The translations under genes were made by a program, and so were the position numbers. Of a stretch of DNA of 64,000 nt, positions 1 through 12,800 are shown piece after piece; the stretch's first letter is position 1, and the number at the start of each line of letters is the position of its first letter. The stretch is from contig WHVY01000004.1 of assembly GCA_022266195.1 (NCBI GenBank), forward strand, positions 9,379,501-9,443,500, written 5' to 3'. The notes beneath the pieces were generated by a model. That model did no database searches. It worked only from the letters and a program-made list of their open reading frames with translations, and was not told the origin of the DNA. The stretch comes from Tetranychus cinnabarinus. Its lineage: Eukaryota > Arthropoda > Arachnida > Trombidiformes > Tetranychidae.

Positions 1-2146
1 CCGATCGAAGTTACAACCTTTGTTCAACTCTTGTGATTACAGAATGTTGAATTGATATTTTGTCGATATTGATTTTCAACGTTGGTCTATGTAGACACCT
101 TGAAATGCTAAGGTTAAGGATTGCTCTTTGTTCAAAGTTATGCCGAATCATCCAAGTGAATCAAATTCACCTTTTAATGGTAAAGAAGTGAAAGCTAAAT
201 TGATTAAAGTCTGTGCGAAAACGTATTTACTTTTAATTTTCCTGGGAAATACCATTAACTTCTCATCAGATTAATCATAAATGGATACTTTTATCAGAGA
301 TTGAGATAATTTTTAGGCTCAGTAAGTTCGGACAATGGGATCACTTTATTTAAACGGCCAACTAGTTGAAAAGTCACTATTGTTGGCCTTTAAGGGTTAA
401 TATCTTGAAATACGAAGCTCATGGATTTGAAATGGGATAATAGTTTTAAATGTTTCATCAATTGACAATCAATTGGTTGGATTTTTAAGGTTATTAAAGG
501 TTATGACTTGATGCCATCAAAATTGCTTGAAGTTTCACAATGAGATAAACTCTTTATATTGAAGTGAATAAGGTTAAATTGCTTTTAAATAGTAAATGGC
601 AATCAATAACTCTTGTTGTTGTTGGTTAGTGTTTCCGTTTAGTGTTGATGTTAACCATTTCTGGTTGTTTAATCAATTCATTTCAATGATCACAGTGCAA
701 TATTTGAAACACTAATTGATATTATAGTTTATCAAAATGATTTTTGATTAAATTATAAAATGATCTGCACTCCTTATTGGGTCAATAGTTGCTCTTTAAC
801 TAATGCAAATGGGTTTGATTTTTCAAAATGAGATCCTTTTCAACTATAAAAGAAAGAGATGGAAAGGAGAAATGGAAAGTTCATTTTAGGTAAAGATGTG
901 AGAGAAATGATAATGAAGGTGAAAAATTTCATTTTTTGTTTATCATTTCGAATATAAATATATTCTGTTTACTTCGCACTGAATAAATGAATGAATAATA
1001 TCATTTCCTGCTCCTTCATCATCCTGATTAAACTATTGTAATTGATAGAGAGAGAAGATTAATTTACAGAGAGAAAGAGAAGGCAAAAAGAATGGGGAAA
1101 ATGAGTTGAAAAACAAAGCACTTTTGGTTCACAGGGAGATGGAAAAAAGCTGAGCTTGAATGAAGACGATATGAAATCAGAATACAGGGTAAAGAAAGAA
1201 GGAGAGGAAGTTTAAGAAGACAGAAGATTCAGTCAAAATGAAAGGTACAATAAAACAGAACATGATGAATTTGAAAGAGATAAATGGTGAAAAGGAAAGT
1301 GTTGTTGAAGCAGATTGGGTTAACAGAAGAGATTGTTGTGGTTTTTGTCCTGTTCAATTGTTCTCATCCAGAATCATTGTAACGTTACCTGTCAATATTG
1401 CCTTTCTATTAACATGATTGTTGATGAAAGGAAGAAAGTGTTGATGATGAACAAGAGAAAAAAAGAAAGTAAAAATGATGATCAAAAAGTTATTATCATT
1501 TTACAAGGTAAAAGGTAAAAAAAATAATGTTTATTGAATGCTATTATTATGATGTTTAATGAAGCCTGCAGATGGCGTAAGATTTAAAATTAATGTGAGT
1601 GAGAGAGGGAGAGGGAGAGAGAAATATAATGTTTGATAATTTCTCAAGTTTTTTGTTATTTCATTTTATTCTCTGGATAAAATATAATTCTGTGTTTTTT
1701 TTCATTCACTTAGGTACTGATGACTTCAGTAACTTTACGAGGATTATTTGATTGCTTCATCATTTGGTAATAAACATTCAGTGTTTTATCAGTGTTACTT
1801 TTCCAGATGATAACTTAACTGTCTCAAGATGTCATACCATCGATTGTAAGCTTTCCCACCCTTAACTCTCTCTACCATATTTTTTCCCTCTCCGGTTTTC
1901 CAAATCTGTGTATCTTTACCTTGTTAATTATCCTTTTTTCCTTCACCTTATTTGGTTTCTCTATTCCTCATATCATAAACATCCACATCGGCTAAATTAG
2001 TGATCATCACAATCAAAAGTTTACCTTGATTTAGCCTCACATTAAACTGTGACCTGTTGTTTCCTTCACCAGTTTTTATCATCTTTGCAACACTTTTCAC
2101 CGTCTTTCAACCACCTTTCTGATCATCACACATATAATCAAACACT
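1..2146. other. Upstream noncoding region of the myosin gene
   Basis: AT-rich DNA with purine-rich and pyrimidine-rich patches, for example GA-rich tracts near 1,040-1,100 and 1,603-1,625. I see no reading frame with convincing coding character. The 61-codon frame at 1,333-1,518 is short, lysine-rich and unlike any family I know. The myosin promoter and any untranslated first exon should lie here, but I cannot place them. Confidence 0.5.
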
Positions 2147-5100
2147 ATGGCTCAAACTGTCGAAGATTTAGTTTTGTTACAAGAAATTAGCTACCCAGCT
2201 ATTCTTGATAACTTTAAAGCAAGGTAAGCTTTTTACATTGTTTTTAACCATTCAACTCACCCTCTTTTATCAAACACCTTTTTTCATTGTTAAAAGTGTT
2301 AGTTAACTTGAGTCAACATCCCTTAGTTGTTGTATTTTCAGTTTATCAACAAGGTTTGGTCACTTTATGCATCTCTTTTTTGTTCTTTATTCATAATCAC
2401 TTTGTTTATAAGCCCCATTTAGCTCTCTTTTTTCATTCTCATAATTAGCATTAGACTCATTATTTTACTTGATTCACTAGAAGACTAAAATTAGCAATAG
2501 TTTAGAAATACGTTAATAAAAATTGAGTAATTATATGAGTAATCCTTTTCATTTGATAGTCTATTTTTCAATATCAAAAGTAGTCGATACAAAAAGGTAA
2601 TCAAAACATCAATCTTTTGATATCAAGGTGCTGGAAGCTCTCAACTACAAGATAAATATGTTGTTGTTTATACGTAATGACTGAATTTTTTTCTTTCTCT
2701 TTCCTTTTCTCTTTCTCTCTCTCTGAATGATGACAACCAAAATAGCAACAATTTCTTTATTTCAAAACTTTGCTATATTTTTTCACTTCTTGTGTTCTTT
2801 CATGCATATCCCACAGAAAACTTTCTATGCCAAGCAAATGTCAAAAAGTGAAGTCTGCCGTGTTTGGGTGAAAGTTAACTAAAATAACGGGTTGGTTACG
2901 CTTGCGTTATTTTCTTGATAATTTTAGCTAATGTTTTGTGTCCTTATGTAAACTTTCCCTTGCTGTAAAGGTAGGAAGAAACAGTCTTCCTTATTTTTAT
3001 GATTTATGTATTGGGTTAGTTCATCATCAGTAGTTTCTCACTTTTTTATAGCTTTATGAACTCACAAAATTGACTAAACTAAATTATCTATTAGTTGACC
3101 GGACAATCTCGAGCAATCGTCAATTTTATGTAAAAAGTAATAAAAAAATTAGATCAATCGAAGTACTTAAGATGATTTTTAAGGCAAAATAATTCTCTTC
3201 TTGGTCACAATCGACTGTTAAACACTTTCACCTGATTTCCTTTATTATTCTTGATTCACTTTTGTTTGGCCACAATTTAATTTTCACAAAAAATCAACAA
3301 CTGCTGAGTTTAAGAAAATACAATCAAAACAATTTTATCAACCATCTCCATGAATTGACTCTTTATTGTTGCTTCCTTAATTCACTTGAGAAGTAGCTAA
3401 CAACTCAATTAACTTTACTTTTAACCTATTTTTAAATGAATTTGGTTTAAAGTAAAAGATGAAATACTGACAATAAAACTGACCAATATTCAAAACATTT
3501 TCCCTTATCCTTTCTCGTCTTCAGGTTCAACAGTGGTCAGATATATACCTACATTGGCGAAGTTTGTGTCTCTATGAACCCTTATCGAACTGTAAATATA
3601 TATGGACCAGGAGTGGTAAATGACTATAAAGGACGTGAAATATTCGAGCGTCCGCCACATCTATTTGCAATTGCTGATGCTGCCTACAAAACAATGAAAC
3701 AAAAAATCAAGGATACCTGTATAGTTATTTCCGGGGAAAGTGGTGCCGGTAAAACGGAAGCCTCAAAGATTATAATGAACTATATAGCAGCCATTACCCG
3801 TAACCAGGGTGAAGTTCAACGAGTCAAGAATGTAATACTCAACTCAAATTGTATTCTTGAGGCTTTTGGTAATGCCAAGACTAACCGTAATGACAATTCA
3901 AGTAGATTTGGTAAATATATGGAAATTGTATTTGACTTTAAAGGTGATCCCGTTGGTGGTCATATAAACAAGTATTTGCTCGAGAAATCGCGCGTTATCG
4001 CTCAACATGAAGGAGAGCGAAATTTTCACAGTTTCTATCAATTAATCTCTGGCTCCAATGATCAAGCATTAACTCGATTGGGTTTGAAAAAAGATCCCCT
4101 TTCTTATCGTTATCTAAGTCAAGGTAAAACACCAAGGGTTGTTAATATTGATGATCGAATGGATTTCCGTAAAGTAACATCTGCTGCAAGTATTCTTGGT
4201 TTCAATGAAGAAGAATCGGAAATGATTTGGAAAATATTGGCCTCCATTTTACACCTTGGTAATGTTGAATTCAGTTGGCACGAGGAGAAGGAAGTTTCAT
4301 ACATTCAGGATAAAAGCAAGCGTCACATTGAGCACATGTGTCGTCTACTGTCTATAAATGAAAAAGATTTAACCGATAGTTTGTGTCAACGGGTTATCGC
4401 TGCTGGTGGAGATGTAATGTCTAAAAAGCACAACGTTTCCGAGGCCATTTATGGTCAAGATGCCTTTGCTAAGGCTATTTATGAAAGGCTCTTTTCTTGG
4501 ATTACGGATAAAATTAATGAAGCCATTCGGGTTGATGAACTATCTCGTGATCAACTTTCATATTGTGGTAAACGCACAGTCATTGGTGTTTTGGACATCT
4601 ATGGTTTTGAAATATTTGACAACAATTCTTTTGAGCAATTGTGCATCAATTATTGTAATGAAAAACTTCAACAATTATTTATTGAATTGGTTTTAAAACA
4701 AGAACAAGAGGAATACCAAAGAGAGGGAATCGAATGGAAACACATCGACTATTTCAATAATCAAATCATTTGTGATCTTATTGAAGAGCCTCATAAAGGA
4801 ATAATATCAATATTAGATGAAGCCTGTCTGAATGTTGGTAAAGTAACAGATGAAATTTTATTGGAAAACATGGATAAAAAATTATCAAATCATGCCCATT
4901 ATGTTAGTCGGCGTCTTCGTCCGACTGACAAAACTTTGGAACACCATCGAGATTTCAGGATTAAACATTATGCCGGTGATGTGACGTACAGCATAAAGGG
5001 TTTTCTAGACAAAAATAAGGATCCATTATTTCAAGACTTTAAGCGCTTGTGTTATAATTCAACACACCCGTTGATTCAATCAATGTGGCCTGATGGAGCT

Positions 5101-7293
5101 CAGCATGTTATGAAAGTAAACAAGCGTCCCTTCACTGCTGGTACTTTATTTAAAGGTTCAATGATCGCTCTAGTGAATACACTCATGTCAAAAGAGCCCT
5201 TCTATGTTCGTTGTATTAAACCGAATGACAACAAATCTCCAGTTATTTTTGATGAAGTACGAGTACAACATCAAGTAGAATATTTGGGTTTATTAGAAAA
5301 TATTCGTGTACGTCGAGCTGGATTTGCTTCTCGAATGACTTATGATCGATTCCTTCGCCGGTACAAAATGGTTTCATCCATAACCTGGCCAAATTATCCA
5401 CCATCTTTAGGCTCTGATCGTAATGCTGTTGAACATTTAATGGCAGACTTTCCAGAACTGCAAAATGATGTTAGATATGGTAAAACTAAAATTTTCATCC
5501 GATCGCCTCAAACATTGAACTTCCTTGAAAATGAAAGAAGTCGCCTAATTCCTAGGATCGTCATCTTATTGCAAAAGGTGAGCCATCAGTTGCTAATAAA
5601 TTTGCTTTTCATCTACTATTAATAATATTCAAAACTGTTAGCCAACCCTATGTAAACTAATCAAAGGTTCATTAATGTTTTGCATTTTATTGAGATAAGC
5701 TTAAATGTGAGATCATTATCAAAGGAAATTAAATTAAGCTTGACTAATCATAATTTTTATTCAACGTTTACATTATAATCATTTAATTCAATATGATTTC
5801 ATTATCTTTTACTCATTGTTTAGATGGTGAGAGGAACTCTGGTTCGCCTTCGGTATCGCCGTATGAAGGCCGCATTAGTCATTATTCGTTTCTATCAAAG
5901 ATGTAGAATACGAAATTATTTACTCGAGCTTCTTCAACTCTACAGTGGAGCTAAAAATTTACCCGATTTTGGTAAATCAATAACTTGGCCAACTCCCCCA
6001 TCGACACTCAAATCTAATCGTGGCATTGGTATTCTTAAACCCATCTACGTTAAATGGAGAGCTTACATGATACTGAGACAAATCCCACGAGAAGAATGGT
6101 CTCAGATGCATTTGAAAGTAATCGCTGTGGATGTGCTGAGAGGACGTAAAATAGATTGGGGTCATGATAAGCGTTGGGAAGGAAATTATTTAGCCATGAA
6201 AAGTGAAAATGAAACTTATGATATCTTTCAAACCGTCTCCCGTAATTTAGGGAAAGATGCTTTTGAAACGATCCTTTTCTCTAGTTTTATCAAGAAGGTT
6301 AATCGTTTTAATAAGACTGCAGACCGTGCCTTTGTTGTTACCAATCAAAGCATCTACAAATTAGATGTTAAATCATTTAAACCCTTGAAAGGAGCCATTC
6401 CTTTATCAGAGATAACAAGACTCAGTGTATCACCAGGACGAGATCACCTGATAATAATTCACATGAAAAATGGAAATGATTTTGTGTTTACATTGATTGA
6501 TAGTGGCAATGGGAATCACAATAGAATCGGTGAATTAGTTGCTATTTTATTGCGTCAATATTTCACGTAAGTATTTCCTCGACTTTTCATGTTGCAAATC
6601 AAATCAACTGTACGATAAGAAACATTTCAAGCAACCTGTTGTGCTATAGTAACACTTTCTTAGCTATGAATTGGTTGTCTCTGAAATACTTTTAGCTTTC
6701 AATGCTTGCCATTGAAGACAATCTTTTGTCAAGTTCAAAGGATTTCTTTATCAACTATGTAATTGAATGTAACCTTGCATGATAGATTTTTTTGTCTAGT
6801 AGACTTTCAGGATGATTATTAAGTGTATAAAATTCAAGAAACTGGATTTATAATAACATGTCATATCAACATGTAACACCACCAACGCCTTGTGCTAATA
6901 TTTTTTATTCCTATGTTTTAATTTGATAGTTGAATATGAAGTTTAATTTCACCTTAAATCCAATCCTACTTAGTATTTTTGTTTTTTTTTGCAACATTCT
7001 TTCAAAGAATTGATGAGAAAGTTCCGTTTCAAGGATAATTAATCAATACATTAATCATTGATTTCATTTCCTTTTCCATTGTTTCAATTAGTAATAAATT
7101 TGGTTTTTCTCTTCACAGATTGTATCGACGAAACCTGAGTGTTTCAGTAGCAGCAACAATAAATTGTCAGCTTGGAAGTAAACCTAAATATATTACAATC
7201 GACTCCAATTGTACCCAGTCAACACCAGTTTTCAAGAAAATCGCAAAAGATAAAATCTCATTTTCATGGCCTGCTCATCTCACAAATGTCTGA
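2147..7293 (+). CDS. Myo1D: Unconventional myosin-ID (class I myosin), complete
   Basis: Actin-based motor of the single-headed class I, expected to link membranes to actin; the fly member (Myo31DF) sets left-right asymmetry (known of the family). Exons 2147..2223, 3525..5577, 5824..6566 and 7119..7293 join in phase to 1,015 codons, close to the about 1,010 residues usual for myosin ID. Seen in the sequence: P-loop GESGAGKT at residues 96-103, the switch-1 region NAKTNRNDNSSRFGK, the switch-2 region DIYGFE, and an actin-binding/converter region ending near residue 700. An IQ-type neck spans the exon 2/3 junction (about 700-745), followed by a basic TH1 tail (about 790-1015). The start ATG gives a short N-terminus just before the conserved motor start. 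Introns are 1,301, 246 and 552 bases; no other gene is seen in them. Exon 2 alone carries most of the motor. No break is seen. The neighbouring myosin IG is a less likely alternative, as it is vertebrate-restricted. Confidence 0.93.
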
Positions 7294-9822
7294 GAAAAAA
7301 GAAAAAAATTCATCATCTTTTTGTAATTTTAATGCAAATTTTAATTTTTTAACCACTTGGACGATTATATCCGCCTTTTTCATCTCCACCCACATTATTA
7401 TCATTATTATCAACATCATTTTCATTATCCTCATCCATGCAAACATCAAGATATCATCATTGACAACTATTGGCAAAGTTGCTCTTCTATCAAGTCTTGA
7501 ATATGTTGGTTAACAACATTTTCCCACTGATTTACCTTCTTTGCCTTGGAAAACTTGACAATCGAATGAGAAGAAATGATTGAAAAATCTTTGTAACTAG
7601 CAAATTTTACACCTTGTGATACCTGAATGATACGTGAAATAATAGTCAGATAACTTTATATTTATAGAGGCAAACAAAGTAACAAAACTCAACAAAAAAT
7701 TTAGTTTTACAAACTCTGATAGTTGACTAATGTATTAATGACGAATCAAATCACTGCTTAAATCAAAAGCAATGTTGCTGACCTTTTAATAGTCTACAAA
7801 CTATTATGGCTGAAACAAACAAAAACTATCATTTGATAATCTATAACTGTAAACTATTAATATAATCAAATAGCAATATTTTATATTGAATATGATAGTC
7901 ATTTAGTGAAAAGCTGAAACTTGTCTACTTTTATTACTTTAATAATATTTTGCCCTTTTCAATGCAATACACAATCAGCAATAATTTTGATTATTGCTAG
8001 TGTGCTTATCTAAAAATTGTAATAATTTAAACCCTTAACTTAATAACAAATATAAAGCTGTCTGCTTGAAAGTCCTTTTATATCATATATATTAAAAAAT
8101 AATAAACAGTCCCATTCGATTATTCAACAATTGGTCATTTTATTCAAACTTAAAGTTATCATTATCTTGATTATGTGGGAAATTAAAATCTAATTAATCA
8201 GCTTGATTTAGATAAGATTATCACTAATTTCCAATTTCATCAATTATACCAAATAAAGGGATTGAGATTTCAATTTAACATAAAATAAATTAATGAATAT
8301 CAATGAATTAACCTAAAAGTGATTTGATTTATCAAACTTTTTCAGGTTTTATTAATGAATGCTGATTTCAAGTGGTTTATAGTTTAAATGAAAGTTAATA
8401 GATGTCACTACCTTCTCACCAAATTGAAAATGTTTGATGGTTGGCAATTTAATTGAATAATTATCAAATTACATCAAATAACTATGTTTAATAACTACTG
8501 TCTAATGATATTATACGATGGTATTTATTTGTATCATCAACTATTTATAATTTGGTTGAATCCAAAAATTAAGGTAAAGATTGAACAGTCAAATAGTCAG
8601 TCCAGGTTCATTCATTAGCTGAAAATAGGCTCATTCAAGATAATCCCAGCAATCATGTTATTAAATAGATGGATATAGTTTCATCAAACTATGATTTGTA
8701 CTGTTAATTTTAACAAACTGGCCAAGCGTAAATATCAAGATAAAAAAGTAACAGAAAAGGCAATAAATACAAGGTGTTTCATTGAGGTTCCCGTATTTTT
8801 CATGTGATCAACTTTGCCTCTGATATCAAACTTGTACATTTTGAAGCGCAAATTCATTTGTCTTATACAAATTTCCTGAATATTTGAGCATTAATCTTGG
8901 CTGATCATTTGCAGCTTCAATGTTAATCAAAATAAGATCAACATTAAAATTTTGAATATTAAATTCAATATCAATCTGGAAACTTCGTTAAATGGTTGTA
9001 ACTTATGGAGGAAAAAGCAAGAAGCTAGCAAAAAAGTCCGAGTTAATCAAAAGCTGATTTAACTGGTTATGCTGCTGCAAATGATTATGATGATGATTGA
9101 TCAATTGAATTGATGAAGGAAGGGAAAAATGAAAAGGTTGTTGTCACATAATAGTTTAAAGCAAATGATGATGAATCAGAGTGAATCCAAATCAAATTGA
9201 TTATAATGTAATAAGTATATTGCTGTTTATAGTAAACTTGTCCTCAACCAAAAGTCTAATTTGTAGCTGTCTTTGTCATGTGATACCAAGATGAACCTGA
9301 AAAAAAGGTTTCCCTGGTTTTTTTTGGTTGATTGTTTCTCCCTTTATAAAGGACCTAAATGTACAATAAAACACTGATAGTTTGGACCAAAAAGTCCAAA
9401 ATGAGTCGAAGCAGAAGAGAAGATTTAGTAGACAGAGAGGGAAGAAAGAGTGGAACAAGAAGAAAGAGAAAGATCGAGTGAGAAAAGATGAAAAGAGAGA
9501 GAGAGAGAGAGAGAGAGTTGGGTTGAAGAGCGTGATTCTTTAAATTCACTCTGACCGTTCTTCTGACAGTTGCATCTTCCTTTTTATTTTTCATTCTGTT
9601 TCATTTTCCTTTTACTTTATTTAATTTCATTGTTTAATTATTTTTATTTTAGCCTTAATTATTATCTTAAAGTTTGTCTTTCAACTCTCAAATATCTGGT
9701 AATTCTGTCACCATGTTTCAAAACAACTGACAACCCAATTCTGGTCAACAGTCTTCTGTGCATCTCTTCATTTTTTTCAAAAATCATTTCGATAAGCAAA
9801 TCATGTTGCTTACAACCAAAAG
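7294..9822. other. Intergenic region, no gene seen
   Basis: AT-rich spacer after the myosin stop. An open frame at 7,172-7,513 overlaps the last myosin exon in another frame and runs into a low-complexity isoleucine-rich stretch, so I do not count it. Frames near 9,276-9,870 come from simple GA/CT sequence. The far end should hold the promoter of the Ig/sushi gene. Confidence 0.5.
9494..9517. repeat. (GA)n microsatellite
   Basis: About twelve uninterrupted GA dinucleotides lie some 300 bases upstream of the Ig/sushi gene start. It could be a GAGA-type promoter element, but it may equally be a neutral simple repeat. Confidence 0.85.
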
Positions 9823-12800
9823 ATGATCATCTTGTTTTTCATATTAATTTACTCTGCTACACATTTTAACGGTAAGTAATTATTTGTTAATTGTTATCAT
9901 CTATTAAGCATTTCCAACCCTTAACTCTAACCTTTAAGCCATGCCAGTCTCTCGATATAAAATAACCCATGACTGTTATCATTGGTTTTGATTTACTCTC
10001 ACATGTTTTGCGTTTTTATTTTTGGTCTTGACCATCTTAATTACTTCAAGATGTGTTCAATAAATAATCATTATGTGATCATTGCAATTAATTTAGGTTG
10101 ATTAAGATAATAGCTATTTGGTATCAGCATTTTTCAGTCATGTCTATTTGTTTAAATCGTGTTGATGTACCCAAAATATCTCAAATGCTCACTTCGAACC
10201 AGAAAATGGTTGCTTTGCTACTGAACCGGCTTCTTGGCTAATTTCATTTTTTTGCATTTCTTAATTTAATTTCATGATTTAATTGCGTGTTTAATGAATT
10301 TTTACGTTAATTTTGACTATTTTCATGCTTTTCAGTTAGATGTAATAAGATTGACCAAGATTGATTTTAACAATTCAATTCAATATTTGTTAAGTTTTGT
10401 TTGATTTTTCACCTCAATCCTTCATTTCTAATTCAATTCATTTCTTCCGCACATGATAAGCTTACAAGCTCATCAATCAAATTGATGTTCCATGTTAGGT
10501 TAATCATAACCATTTCATGACAATCATATCAACACCTAACAAAAAATACTTAAAAAATTGTGGAGAAAATTTATTCTCTTTTCAAATCTAATAGTTGATT
10601 GTTTTTCAAAACACTTTTCAGACACAAGCAATTCCAAAAATTATTCAGGCTAAAAACTATTTACGATTAAGCTCTTATCAAATTAAGGGTTAATTACTCC
10701 TAATTCCTGAAACTTCCAAGGATCTAGCAATTATAAAATGATTTAACCATAGATTCACCTCAAAAACCCATAAACATAGCCTTGTACAAGCAGTTAACCA
10801 GAATGAACCAGGATTGACAGTTTCAAATTTTTTGATTATTTTGTTTCTTTAAATATTTATCCTTTAGTTGCCAATATAAATTAAACTGTAGACCCATTGA
10901 ACAGCTAATCAATTTAAATTATATCAATTTCAAGGAAACAGTCAAAATTCAAAAGATGAATACATTTCCAGTGAAAAAAGCCATGTTATATTGACAGCCC
11001 AATATTGAAGTAAACCCATTTCAACACAAAAAGGTTTCTCTGAAAAGTAACCATCATTATCAAACTATTTTAATTGACAGTCTTTTTAGACTTATACTTT
11101 TTTTCAAATGATTATTACACTTGTCAAATCAAATCAAATCATTAATGTTCAATTCTTTTCATCAACAGTAATTAATGGATTGGTGGTAACAGAAATTTCT
11201 TTCCTTTCATCAAATGGTAGAAATGATTACGTTCTCACCGGTGAAGGATTCACTATTACATGCTCTTACCTGTTGGGGAAAGAAAATGAAATACTAAAGT
11301 CAATTGAGATCTTGCAGAATGGACTTCAGGTAAGATTGATATTCTTACAAAAGACTAACCTGATCACCACCAATATTTAACCTGCAAAAGTACAGATTGC
11401 AACAGATTTCCGAACAATTAATGAGTTTCTCCCATGATTTCCACAGAGTTCAAGAATATCCAAATTTCCTCGAAAAAGGGCCATTCAGAGTTCGATTAGA
11501 AACCTCACATTTTGCAGATTCGCAAAAGGTTGTCCAAAAGTCTCATTGCTCTAACATGAAGTTGACAAGATAACGCTTCTAACAAAGCACTGATTCAAAT
11601 CTATAATAATAATCATTCCAGTTGTAATTCTTATTCTTATTCATTCAATAGTCTTGAAAGATCGTAAAGTGTTATCTTTTGGGAATCCTTTACATTGAAA
11701 GTAAAAATTCTTAAATATAAAGATCTTTGTACAAGCTCTGTAACTGGATTCGCTGAATTTGGGTTGAACAAAAATCTAAAGGTTACCAGAAATTTCAATT
11801 TTTCTCCTGGTTTTCAATTTGCTCTCTGAATGGCAAACTTTCAAGATATCTGTTGAAGGTTAAGGAAATTTGGGTGTCAATCCTTCAATGAACTCACAAC
11901 TGATCAAACGTGTATCAGGGCTGATCAGCTGAACAATGAAAGTTCATCATTCCAAATCTAAAAAAAAGTATTTCATGCCCCTTTATCAACGTCATTTGTG
12001 GTTCTTGATATTCCTCATCAAACAACAGTTAACTTATAAAAAAACTTATAAACCCACTTATTCTGGTTCTTAATCCTATTCAGCTTAAATCAACCATTAC
12101 AAAGATTTTTGATTAGTTGAAGTTGAAGATGGGTTGAAAAAAATGTTTAAATTATTATCGACCAGATTGTTTCCATTCAATTTTACAATTGAATACTGTA
12201 TTTAATGGTTTACTATGATTAACTTGACGATTTGATAACCATGCAAAAGTTATATATTTAGGACAATTTATTTATAAGTTGATGTTAACATAACTCCATT
12301 TGAAATCAAACTGAACAATTAAAAATGTTAAATCGCAATAACCATTAGTTAACATCTTACAATTACTATTGCTATCAAGATTGTGTTATTTTAATTGCCA
12401 ATGTTTAGACAGATTTCAATGCTGTTAACTTGATTCAACAATTTATGTTATTAATGTTAATTTGCTTTTGTTTGCTTTTTAGTCAACAGCAATCAAAAAA
12501 TGAATGACAGCCAATGTCAAGAGCCTTTGACCTTATTAACATGTTAGTAACAATTAGTAATATCATTGATAAGTTTTAATAACATAATTGTTAACAATTA
12601 ACATTGGTTTGTTTTTAAAATACAAATTTTTGAATCAACAATCAACAACCAATTGTTGAATCAATTGTCAGCCTCATATTTTGCTTTCACAAATTTTACT
12701 CCAATTTTAAGTGGATTATGGATTATTTTTGTTTAAATATGTTGATCAACTCATCATAACAATGAAGTTAACCAAATCAAGAATAATCAACTTTACTATT

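Noticed and set aside
1333..1518. 61-codon plus-strand frame upstream of the myosin gene
   Set aside because: Short, lysine-rich, no family likeness, no splice or regulatory context.
7172..7513. 113-codon frame over the last myosin exon
   Set aside because: Different frame from the phase-correct last exon; its second half is low-complexity Ile/His from UTR sequence.
9276..9869. Several short frames on both strands around the GA repeat
   Set aside because: They arise from simple GA/CT sequence and have no coding character; only the signal-peptide exon at 9,823 fits a gene model.
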